From Pythium myriotylum (lineage: Eukaryota > Oomycota > Peronosporomycetes > Pythiales > Pythiaceae): a stretch of 64,000 nt of DNA. The notes beneath the pieces were generated by a model. It saw only the letters and a list, made by a program, of their open reading frames with translations. It ran no database searches and was not told the origin of the DNA. Shown here in pieces: positions 28,444 to 40,000 of the stretch. The position numbers and the translations under genes are program-made. The DNA is taken from positions 310,001 through 374,000 of the forward strand of contig JALJCQ010000014.1 of NCBI GenBank assembly GCA_023091665.1, written 5' to 3'. Position 1 is the first letter of the stretch. Each line of letters begins with the position of its first letter.

Positions 28444-29290
28444 TTGAATATCATCAGCAAGTGGATCAAAAAGTCACTACCCAACCCGGAGCTCTTCTTC
28501 GATACCAGCGGCAGCATCAACGTGAGTGTCTTCACACCCCAGCACTTCGAAGACTTCTTGCTAGACCGATTCAACGACCCTACAAATCAGGTCAGAACGA
28601 CCACACTGAGCGGGTACCGCAGCGCGTTGAAGGATCTCTACGAGAGTGACAGTGCTAGACGAATCGTGGATGAAGCCAACCGGCATTCCACCGCACGTTG
28701 TCCTGTACAAGCAACAACAAAGGACTCGAGAGTCTGTTGAGCGTCTATCAAGCATCGTACTGGCGGGTATGTCCGAACTCATCGAGGAGAAGGGTGTGTG
28801 TGCTGGCAACATCACACATAGCCTCCTCAAAGAAACAATCAGAGACCTGATCAGGGACATCACCACAACATCGGACGCCAATTTACCTCCACAGTCATCG
28901 CCACCGGCTGACTATCTGCTACACTTCTGGGGCAACAAGCTCCACGCTCTCCCAGAGGACTTCGACTTCCCACGAGTCAACACGTTCGCTGCATCGCAGC
29001 TCTGGTGGTTTGGCAACAAGGCTCTCAAACAACCGCCCTACAAAGCGATCTGTACTGTGAATCTGTCCACGCGCAAGAAGCAACAAGCAAATCATCGATG
29101 CCCTTTACCAGCGCGCAAGGCCGCTGGCAGATGCACTCGGAATCGACAGCTGGATCCACCATTATCGAACGCACAACAAGATGGCCGATGCCATGGCCAA
29201 CTTGGCAATGGACTCTCAAGCCAGCGCTCAAGTTCTCCACCCAACCTCACAGGACGGCCACTCCGACCTTCCCCATCTGCTTTCTAACGA
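28444..29290 (+). mobile_element. Decayed transposon-derived coding region (Crypton/tyrosine-recombinase-like?)
   Basis: Two overlapping frames, shifted near 28650, read protein-like. The first has FTPQHFEDFLLDRF and LSGYRSALKDLYES, resembling the N-terminal SAM-like domain of tyrosine recombinases carried by oomycete Crypton-type elements. The second has YLLHFWGNKLHALPEDFDFP and SQLWWFGNKALKQPPYK, a tryptophan-rich block that I associate with oomycete repeat proteins. No start codon, a frameshift and missing catalytic residues indicate a relic. Family assignment is tentative. Confidence 0.35.
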
Positions 29291-30371
29291 TCTACTTCCG
29301 TGGTGGACTTCCTCCCCACCGCGTTGAGCAACCGTAGGTCTTGCACGTACTGCATGTAGCTATTAGGAATCACACAGTTGATCTCAACAGACTTCACTTC
29401 GAAACGAAGCATATCATCGAGTGTGTGGAAGAAGCCACAGCGCGGCCAATGCCACAAAAGCCAACGGAGGAAGAGGCTGATGGGCTGTATGGCATTGCGA
29501 AGGGAATCCTCCCGATCGAGCCAGCAACAGAGAAGTCGTGCAAGCGACGCTCGACTCAACTGCGCATGGTGACGGCGCTCCGGCGTATAAGCCAAACGCC
29601 GCCAAGTGGCTGAATCATGCAAAGCGGCCTACTTTTAGCCAATAGTCATTCAGTACGGCAACTGTCAGACGAATGCTCAACACAATTGAGTGGTTCGTTC
29701 GGGGACCAGACAGAACCCACAGACGTCACAAGACTGCACGGCTTAAGTCCAAGAAGGACGCAAGTCACCCCAAGACAAGAAAAAACAGCACTTTAGTCCA
29801 TTGTGGTTATAACTACTTAGTCATAGCCGAGAAGGTATAGGCGGTGATTTTAAGATACAATACACGCCCTTGAAACGGAGTTGAGAGTCATTGGCAAACT
29901 TTCCGTCGTGAAGAAACATAGTGTTTGTGAAGCTGTTCTGCGCGGTTGTCGGCCAGGAAAGCGTCGAAGGTGTCGATCGGCAAGCGGTTATTGGTTTGAA
30001 GGAGCACACTAAGAGGAAAGAGGGGTATGGTTTCCCGTCAAGCAGACTCACTCTGTATCTCGCGACGCAGCGATGCTGGTGTTGAAGCAATGTATTTGAT
30101 GACGGATACGAGGGATGCGACAGGGAAGATAGTGACAAAAGGGACACCCATGGATCCGACGTGGGGGCTGCACAACTACTTTGATGCCAATACTCCGTCG
30201 AAAAAATGATTCATGTGTTTGTGAAACTCCTCGACGACAGATCGGCACGATCAACGTGCCTGAAGAGCTCTTCCAACCCATAAAAAATAATCGAGCGTAC
30301 ACTTAGAAACCCTTCGAGACAACGTTGATGTACTACACAGACATCATCGCTGTTCTAATAAGAGAACGCAA
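29291..30371. other. Intergenic, probable transposon debris
   Basis: Short frames only (for example 29341-29613, plus strand, Glu/Lys-rich). No recognisable gene. Confidence 0.4.
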
Positions 30372-30482
30372 GAAGCCACGATGAGAGTTAGAACCTCCGA
30401 ATCAATGCAAATGGCTCGTCAATCGCAAATCAGACTTCCATTGACAATATCAACGCCCCCTGTTGTTGCCCGCAACGCATAG
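30372..30482 (+). repeat. Direct repeat copy 1 (about 111 bp)
   Basis: GAAGCCACGATGAGAGTTAG and the following sequence to CGCAACGCATAG recur 251 bp downstream at 30623-30733 with few changes. Confidence 0.8.
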
Positions 30483-30622
30483 TGTTCGCCGTTTCTGTCT
30501 GTAGTGCATCTGACGCCACCTAAACACTCCAGAAAGTGGTTGAAGTGAGCGATCACACGGTCTCGTTTATGTGCGGTCCGTCCTTCCACCGGCAGTGTAC
30601 AGTGTACCCTCGGAGAAAGCAC

Positions 30623-30733
30623 GAAGCCACGACGAGAGTCGGAGCCTCCGAATCAATGCAAATGGCTCGTCAATCGCAAATCAGACTTCCATTGACAATA
30701 TCAACGCCTCCTGCTCCTGCCCGCAACGCATAG
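30623..30733 (+). repeat. Direct repeat copy 2 (about 111 bp)
   Basis: Partner of 30372-30482. The central 70 or so bases (CAATGCAAATGGCTCGTCAA...) are unchanged between copies. Confidence 0.8.
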
Positions 30734-30961
30734 CATTCGCTCGCACCACCACTTTTTCTGTCTCACGCGCAGTGTTGACGATCGTGGAACTTCAGGAGCA
30801 GGTCAGCGACACCAATGTGTATCGAGAATATGCGGCCTAGAAGTGGCATGTTGGGTCTCACTCTTCCGCACGCTTGATGAAGAAGATATCGATCAAGCTC
30901 GAGATTGCAATGTAGCGTGGGTCTTGATCTCGGACCATGAGGGGGGAGTCGTCGACATGGC

Positions 30962-33236
30962 TTACTTAAATACACACTCTTCCTTCTCCACGTGAACGTA
31001 GTCGAACTCGTCGCTTCCACCCTGAAACACGATGCGCTTGCGCGCCTCGTCCCATGAGAGTAAGTCGGACACAAGCGAGACTACATCTTGGGCCACTTCA
31101 ACACCGAACTGGATTCCAGCGCCTGCCGCGTAGCACGCAAGCGCGCCTTGGATGTCTGCCATTCGCCGGAGTCGAGAGAGGAGTTCGGAGCAAAGACTCA
31201 CGGGTGATTCACAAGTGAAAATCGCACGGAACTCGGAGCTATCCCGAAGCAACGCTAAGTGACGCCCACCATATTGCGAGTCAGATCGACGAAAGGCCTG
31301 GAGAGAAGAGCGTACGTCCAACGCGACGCTGACCAAGATATCGTCGAGAATGCGGATACCGTGCTGCACAACCTTACTAGGCTGGAATGGCGCTTCATAC
31401 TCGAGGTACTTCAGCTGACGATCCCAGACATTGCACATAGGCAAAAAGAGGGCGATATTCTGGAGCAAAGGTCGTGGCAGACGCATAGTGCGATCGAGGA
31501 GAACGTTGAGACGATGGCGCTCTTCAGATTTGAAAGAAGGAACCAGTGTGGCTCTGTTGAGAACGTAGAGATACGATACTCGCATGAGTTCAGCGTATCT
31601 CTCTCGTCGAAGACCTTCACGCATTAGCCGCAGTTGATTCTGTCAAAAACAAGCCCAATTAATTCTACAAACTCATCGGTCGACGACAAAAGAGATCCAA
31701 CTCACCGAGACGGTAATCTTCAGGAACAAGTCAACATGACCTCGTCGGTGAGCAGTCTCTGCAGCAGTTTTGTGGCGATCATCTTTCAAGAAAATGTCTG
31801 CACCTGCAGTAAGAAGAGCTTCTACAGCTTCGGTGTGACCTCGTTTCGCGGCCAAGAGTAGCGCCGTGCTTCCTTGTCTCGTTTGAGTGTTCACATCAGA
31901 CCCAGCCTTGATCAGGATTGTTGCAATGTTGGCGTGTCCACGTTGCGCTGCGAGCATGAGCGCGGTCATGCCTTCATTGTTCGCGGCATAAGCCATAGCA
32001 CCTTTGTCGATCAAGAATTGTACGACCTCATCGCGCCCTTCTTGAGCAGCACGCATCAGCGGCGTCGTGCCTTTCTTATTCGAGTAATTTTGGTCAGCGC
32101 CGAACTCCAGGAGCACGTTAACAACACCCAAGTGTCCGAAGTGTGCTGCGGGAATCAGAGCCATGTTCTTGGACTCTTCGTTCGCACCGTGTTCCAATAG
32201 GAATCGTGTAGATGCCTCGTGGCCTTTCTGAGCTGCAAGCAGCAGCGCGTACGGACGCTTGTCCTGTACATCAACAATCACACACAAAACAATTAGCGAC
32301 ATTTCCTCGCCGTCATGAAGCACTGGACAGATAACGTACGTTCCACTGGTTCACGTCAGCGCCTTCATCGACGAGAAGCTGGCACAGCCCCACGAGCTCG
32401 TGACGGACGCAGATCATCAGCAACGTGAGCCCCGTCTCGTCTTCGGCCTTGACCAGCCGGGCAATCGTCTCTTCGCCAGTCGTGGTCTTTTTAATCAGTC
32501 GAAATAATTTCTCCACAAGCGGTTGCTTCTGCTCCTTGGCCGAGTGGAAAATCAAGTGCTGGACGTCCTCGTAACTCACTTCGCTGGGCAGATAGCATTG
32601 AGCCGACAGCAGCGAATCGTTGCCATGGAGTAGTCCGTCGCACATGACCATGCTTAGTTGCTGCAGGTCTTCATCGTCCGTATTCGACTCCTCGGTCGCG
32701 GCAGTCTCGCCGCCTTGGTCGTCATCCTCCACAGCGGGCGCAGGCTCAGCTCGCTCGTGGTCTTCTGGTGCGTTCATCGGCTCGTCATTCGCCTGGTTAT
32801 CATGCGCAGCGAGCGGTCGGTCCAAGGTCTCGCCATGAGGGAGAGGCTCACGTGGGGGCACATCACCCTCCGCGACGGATGCAACGGCGCGCGCAATGTC
32901 CCGCAGACCTCCATGGGGGCCCTGTTCATTCGTATCTTGAGCCATCGGCGCCGGATTCGGCGCTGCAGTCGTGTACTGGAGGATCGGCGAGGCCATGCGC
33001 ACGAGGAAGGTCCGGAAGAAGAGCGACGCGCGGTCGCGGTCGCTCAGCGGGAACGGCAGCATCGGGCCGGCCGCGGCGCCAGCGCCAACGGCTTCGTGGT
33101 TGCGTTGGACCTGCGCCTGCCGCTCGGCGGCGTCCGAATCGCTGCCGTCGTCCTCCCGGCGACGCCGGCGTGGGGGCGAGTTGGAATCGAGCCGCGCGCG
33201 TTTCCGAGGCGGGTTCTGACGCTCGTCGTCGGCCAT
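30962..33236 (-). CDS. Ankyrin-repeat protein, three exons, nuclear-type N-terminus
   Basis: Exons 32340-33236, 31706-32263 and 30962-31639, introns of 76 and 66 nt (GTACGT...TACAG and GTGAGT...GACAG), all phase 0; 710 residues. The N-terminus is charged and disordered with clustered basic residues (PPRKRARLD, PPRRRRRED), a likely nuclear localisation signal, followed by an acidic stretch. Exon 1 ends in the first ankyrin repeat (LVDEGADVNQWN) and exon 2 carries at least five more, such as PYALLLAAQKGHEASTRFLL and TALMLAAQRGHANIATILIK. Exon 3 encodes a helical C-terminal region of about 225 residues without a recognised domain (DILVSVALDVRSSLQAF). Ankyrin repeats imply protein binding. The splice choices restore an unbroken repeat across the first junction, which strongly supports them. 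Confidence 0.8.
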
Positions 33237-34025
33237 TTTCGCAGTGGAAGGTCGCTATAGAAAGAGGAGATCGAGCGCTTTCGCGTGGTGCGTCGGGATT
33301 CGTGTGGCGCGGCGTGCGGAGGTCGCTAGAGCGCGCGGAAGAGAGCCGTCGCGACGGGGAGAGCGGCGGGGTGACGCATACACGCAGAACTGACTGCACG
33401 GTCCACGTGGGACGAAAGAAACCCAGAGTAGATATGAGGTTTCACAGGTTAACACCCGCACCCCTCTTGAATTTGATGTTACGTAATTTACATTTTACTC
33501 TGGAATTCCATTCCTACAGGACTATTGGAAATCAAGAGTACCCGATGCGTACTTTGCCTGACACCCGATATCGTCCATGTATGCTATTTCAAAGGTTTCA
33601 CGACCATCACTCTGAATCGACCAATTCACACTACTAGATGCACCAATCAGAATCCGCTTCAAAACCAGGTTGACTCATTCCGCCTTCCATGAAGACAAAC
33701 GGAAACCACCAAGGGAACCCATGGACCTCTCGGCCCTCTCTCTCTCTCTCTCTCTCTCTCGACCACGCCGCCCTCGTCAGCGCTCCGTCCGTGTGCGCAG
33801 TCTGCTTGTCTCTCTGCGCGTCGTCAGTTTGCGCGCGGAGCCTCGTTATCGCGAGCGCGGTGGAGCTGAACTGAAACGGAAACGACCTCGCGCGGCTATT
33901 CTTGTCGAAAGGCTTTGACGCGAGCTAAGAGACCAATGCGCTGACGTTCACGCCCCGCGCACTAAAGCCTTCCTTGTCGTTCGGTCCGACTGCGGCGGTC
34001 GTGTGGCTCCGTGTTGCGATCGAGC
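33237..34025. other. Intergenic, divergent promoter region
   Basis: Lies between the divergent ankyrin and channel genes. Apart from a CT microsatellite nothing is recognised. Confidence 0.5.
33736..33760 (+). repeat. CT microsatellite
   Basis: About 12 CT units, roughly 265 bp upstream of the channel ATG. Confidence 0.9.
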
Positions 34026-37000
34026 ATGACTGCTGTCGCGCCAGCCGAAGCCGCGCGATCGGCACCGGCGCTCGCGCGCCACTCGCCGGTGCGCACGAGG
34101 ATGTCGGCGCGCCTGAGCATCCGCGAGAGCTTCCGCGCGCGATCCAGCTCCATCGAGTTCCTGCTAACCGAGGTCCGAAGCGCGTTTGACCCGAATGCCA
34201 CAGCGATCCAAACGTGGCACCAGCTCTTGCTCATCGCACTTATTTACGAGATCGTCATGCTGCCGTTCATTGCGACGTTCCGATCTTCGATGAGCCAGTG
34301 GCTCGCGCCTGAACTAATGGGCTTCTACGCGTGCGAGTTGCTGTTCTATGCCGACGTCTACATTGAACTCAACACAGGATACTACGAAGACGGCAATGTG
34401 ATGATGGACGCCAAAAAATCGCGCGTCAAGTATTTCAAGTCACCGCGATTCGTGCTCGACGTGCTCGCGCTACCGCCGCTTTCGTTGGTCTACCCGGCAG
34501 TGAGAAACCGCCTCCGCTTCGCCCCGATCTTCCTCGAATTCCACAAATTTCTCCGAATATGGAGGTTACCGAAGTATGTTGCGATGCTCGACGACATATA
34601 TGCCCGCCAGTATGTGCTGCTAAAGATGTTCAAAGTGTTGCTTGTGATTCTGATGCTGTCGCACTACGTTGCTTGTTTCCGGTTCCTCTTCGGCTACGAC
34701 GAAGATCACAATGACCACTGGCTTCCACACAAGCCGCGAAGCGATGAGGAACTACAGCAACACTCTCCCTACTTGATGTCTCTCTTCTGGGCGTTCGGAC
34801 TACTCACTGGTCTGTTCGAAGGCGAGCTCCCGACTACAATCTTCGAGTTTCTCTTCACGATCTTTGTCGGATTATGCGGGTTCTCAATGTTCACCTACGT
34901 TTGCGCAACATTTTTCATGATATCAAAGTGTGAAAGTGGCCATTCCGAGACGTCTGAGGCGCGAATAAACCAACTCAAGCATTTGCTATCCTTTCATCGA
35001 GTACCAGAGCAGCTCCAAGTGCAGGCGACAGAGTATCTCAAGAGGTATTACACGCAGAGCGAATCAAACGACCGCGAAGCAGTGCGACTTCTGTGCCCCT
35101 CGATCGTCAAGGATATTCAGGTTGAGTTGCTGAAGGATATGGTCGGTAGTATTCTATTTTTCAAGGATTGTAACCAGCAGTTTATCATCGCCGTTACTAG
35201 TCTTCTCGAGCTTATTTCACTTCCAGCAAGCGTGGTAGTGTTCAACATGGGCGACGAAGGCGATGCGATGTATTTTGTCAACTCTGGTGTGCTCCAAGTC
35301 ATCGTCAACGGAATCAAGATTCGTGAAGTTCGAAAAGGGGCATTCTTTGGGGAAATGGCGCTCTTCTTGAATCGGCCACGGTATGCTACAGTCGTGACAT
35401 CAACGTACTGCACGTTGTACAAGCTTGTTCGTTTTCACGTAGAGCGTTTGTTCGAAGGTTATCCGCAATATGCATCAGTGGTCCCGAAACGTGTTGCTGA
35501 AATGGCCCAGGCATTGTTTGGCCGAGTCTCGGGAGAGGCTCTAATAATCCCAGATCAGAGTGTGATTGACCAGTCCAGTGAGAAAAAGAAATCTGAAGGG
35601 AAAAAACTCTTTGCAAACATCATTCGTATGCACATGAAGAAAGACAAAAACAAAGTTACACCCACAGGCGAGACTCACACAGGCCCCGTTGGTACAGATA
35701 ATGTTGACGGATCCATTTCATCGGTCTCTCTTTCACCAATGATGCTACTAGCTGCACAGGCTCTGAAGAAATCACGTACAACATCTGAACCTCCAGAACC
35801 AGCAAAAAGTGTTGGAGAAGATTTGGTATCAAGCCACGACACTGTGTCACAGAAACCAATTGCTGACTCCAATGGTGCCCGCCCGATATCCGAAGTTGCT
35901 ACAACGATGCGGCGAAGCACAGTAACAAGGGTGTCAACAGCGATAACTGACATCTACGGTCACCTTGGGCTGAAAGCGTCACGGACGAAGACGAGCTACT
36001 GGTGGTCGCGATTTCTTCTATCAACTGCAATTGATAACGACTCGAAGAGGCGCTTGTGGTGGCTCATCATGCTTCAAGGAATCCTCATTTACAATTGGTT
36101 CCTGATTCCATTGCAGCTGGCATTCCTCGCGTTTCAGCATAATACGTGGTATGTCGTGGGTTTGAATGTGATCACAGATCTCCTATTGTGGGCGGATATT
36201 TTCGTAAACTTTAACTTATCGTTCGTCGAGGACTCGGAGAAGATTTGGGACACAACGAGAACAGCTATTCGTTACATCAAAGGCTGGTTCCTAGCTGATG
36301 TTGTTTGTGTGTTTCCCTTCTGGTTCTTCGCTCAAAAGTCCCACCATGCGCTCCCTCGACTGCCTCGGTTGCTTCGGATTGCGCGCTTGCGTGGTCATCT
36401 CCAAGAAATCGACGAGTTTGTCAAGCTCAATAGCAAACAGCGATTGATGTTGTTCGGTATTCTGCTGGTTGTGCTGTATCATATAGTGGCGTGTCTGCAC
36501 TTCAGCATATCTTACGTCGAGGGGTTCAGTCGAGCATACCATGCGTGGATACCCTCTGATGACGTATCTTTAGTTGCTGTGAACTCAACCCACTGCAGAG
36601 ACTTGAATGGCGACGTCTATCTGTGGGCTGACCCGCACGTCACAGCGATAGGTGTGATACAGTATTTTAGGTCACTCTACTACGCTACGAACGTTCTGGC
36701 GGCGTTGGGTCTTACGATCGAACCATCAAGTGATGTTCAGTACGGTCTCGCGCTGTTGTTCATGCTCAGCGGATTCTTCATCACTGCAATCGTTGTTGAC
36801 AATGTACAGAAGCGATTTACGGCATCAGCTTTTGAGCAGAAAGAATTTTTCGCGACAAGGTCCCAGATACAGCTTTTCTTGCGAAGGCAAAACGCACCTC
36901 TCATTATTCACAAGCGCGTGAACGCTTTTCTTGACTATTGGTGGTCCTCACACCGTGGGGCAGTAATCAGCGAGTTGTTGGATGAACTTCCAGAGACAAT

Positions 37001-40000
37001 CAAGCTTGAAATCCTACAGAATATTTGTCAGCCAGCTCTTCAAACACTCGCGCTACTTAACGGAGTACGCCCAGTTCTCTCTGATCTCGAAAATGTGTTC
37101 CTTGGAAACGCAAGATTTATTTTGTATGGCCAAGGAGAAATCGTGTACAGACAAGGAGATTACGCGAGTGGTTTGTTCTTCTTACTATCAGGTGAAGTAT
37201 GCATAATCGCGAACGGAGGGGCACCACGGTCAGTTCACCAGGGAGGATTTTTCGGAACAGCGGCGCTACAACTTGAAGGAAGCGCAGTAAGTTACACTGA
37301 ACGAGTGACGGCTACCAGCGGAAGTATGGTGTTGTTCGTGTCTCGGCAGCATATTCGCGCAATGAAATCTACTTACACCTCACTGGAAGACTCCTTGAAG
37401 GCACTTGAGCGGCGGTTCCTAGATCCGAAGCTTGCGAAGGCATCGCAGCTACAGTATGGAGTTGGGTTCAACGATAGTGACGAGCGTAGATCATGGCGCA
37501 AGTGGTTCTCTTGTTTTGGTGACGACGACCGGATATTCGATCCTGATTCGCTGCAGATGATGGCTTGGGAGACGTGGTTGTTTATCATCATGACTGTAGA
37601 ATGGGTTCTTATCATGTTCCACATTTGTTTCGGTGTCTCGGATGACAAAGCTGCAGTGACTGATGCGATTCTCATGGTGATTGAGTTGCATTTTATGATT
37701 GACATTTACGTCCGCAGCCACCTTGGCTACTTGGAGTTTGGAAATAGGGTGATGGTACCGAAGCAAATTCGCAGGAGATACTTTCGCTCGCACGAGTTCG
37801 CGATCGACATCATTGCACTTGTTCCACTATTCATGGTGAACTGGGGACTACCTTCTGTTAAGCGAAACGAAGTGTTCAACTTGAACAAGTTGATCCGATT
37901 AACGAAGGTACCGATGCAGTTTACAGCCCTGGAAAACAAGTACATCAAGCGCACTTTCGAGCTTCGGCTGTTCAAGCTAGTTTACTACACCTTCCTACTC
38001 TCTCACATGTTCGGCTGTATTTGGTTTGACTTTGGGTCGAATGCCTCGGGTTTGCACACGCTTATCTCGGACGAAAGGGCAAACTCGACAGAAGACAGTG
38101 GCTTTGGCGCAAACCCATGGATGCCACCGTTATCTCTCAAGAATGCGGACGCAAGTCTACAATATTTTGCATCAATTTTTTGGTCGTTTGCACTGATGTC
38201 AGCTTCCAACACTGGTGAGTTACCTAAGACAGTGTCTCAGAGCTTTTTCAGTGTCATCACGATGACCTCAGGCTTCTTTCTGTTCGCATATGTTATCGGC
38301 AACTTCGCTGATACGATCGAACTGATGGATGCTGAGAACCGCGAATTCTACTCCAGACTCAACTCACTGAGGCATTTGATCACACACTTCAAACTGCCTG
38401 CACCCATCGCAGTGAAATTCAAGAACTACTACTTCTTTAAACGCTTCCATTCAATCACTCAGGAGCACTTGCTCGAGCGGTGTCTACCCCCATCGCTACT
38501 CACAGATATTCGCATGGTTCACTTGCAGCCGATGATTGAGAAGGTCACGTTCTTGTCGGGTATGGACGCGAGTGTGACACGTATGCTTGTATCGCAATTC
38601 AATCAAGTTCTCATCGTAAAAGATGAGTTTGTTTACAAGTTCGGGGAGGAAGGAAGTGATATGTACTTCGTATTCACTGGGGTACTCTGCACGCTGCTTC
38701 CCCAGGAAGAATTTGCTAGAGAGTCATCCATAATTGAACGGAAAGCTCCAGTCAAGACACTCCCTCAACGCCATAGTGGAGGCCTCCCCTCACTGATTCA
38801 TCAGCCGACTTTGCGGCCAACAAGTCAACTCACAAAATTCAATGAAGTCACTGCCGGCAATTATTTTGGGGAGAATGCACTCTTCGTCAACAGCATTCGT
38901 ACTTCCTATGTTCAGGCGTCGACGTCGTGCATCCTATATAGCCTTTCGCGTAACTCGCTTGAACTTGTGTTTGAGCGTTACCCAGACTGGAAGGAGAAAG
39001 TACTCCGCATTGTGACAATCAACCAGGAGCAACGCCGACTGAATCGCATGGCTGAGGAAGAAGAGAAACAAGGGAACATCATCAACCTAGTTGCTAAAGT
39101 AGATCAGCTCAACGCGAAGGCAGAACGCACAGAGGTTGAAGTCCTAGCTTTCCGTCGAATGAAATCTGTTGCTGCGAAGCGAAACTCAAGTCAAGCTGCA
39201 AGTGCACTGCTAGCAAGCGGACTGGATAGAATACAAGAGTCGCGATTTGTTCCGACTCGTTGGATGCACATGCCGCATTGGCTAAACGAGCTCGTACAAG
39301 GAACGACAGCACAGAGCTGGTACCATCTCTGTTGGCTGAAGTTAGTCACTTTGGCCACAATCTATGTGGCAATTGTGGTGCCTTACCGTATTTCGTTTGA
39401 CTCGTTGCTACGCCCACGCTTTATTCCGGTATTTTGTCGTGAACTGGAGTTGCTGTGTGAGTTTATCTTCATCTGGGATATGTGGTTCAACTGGCGCCTA
39501 AAAGGTAGCCACGATTCGATGGAGCTCTATGAACAAGATCACCGTCGATCATATAAGAAGGAGCGACTTAAGTGGGATCTGCTTGCCGCATTTCCGTTGG
39601 ACTACTTGCTGTACAGCCTCTCGCCGAGTCCATGGTTTCGGATAAATCGGTGCTTCAAAGTGCGGAACTTGGTTCACTATATGCAGGAGATCAATCGAAG
39701 AAGTATCTCAAACGAAATGAAGCGGCTACGAATCACCTGCTTGACATACATTCTAGTCATCTATTGGAGTGCTTGCAGTTACTTCGTTATCGCGATATAC
39801 GACCGCTACGGCCAGCAATGGAATGGATGGCTGCCTTCTGTTGACCTTGAAATCACGAGACCTCAAGATCCTCCGTCTGAGCAACTCACCCTTCGCTTGC
39901 TACGTGGTCTATTCTTCGCCACTACCGCTTTTGTGAAGAAGGGGAGAACATTCACACCCGAGTCGACGCCTCACTTTGTCTTCGCAATAATCACCTGCTT

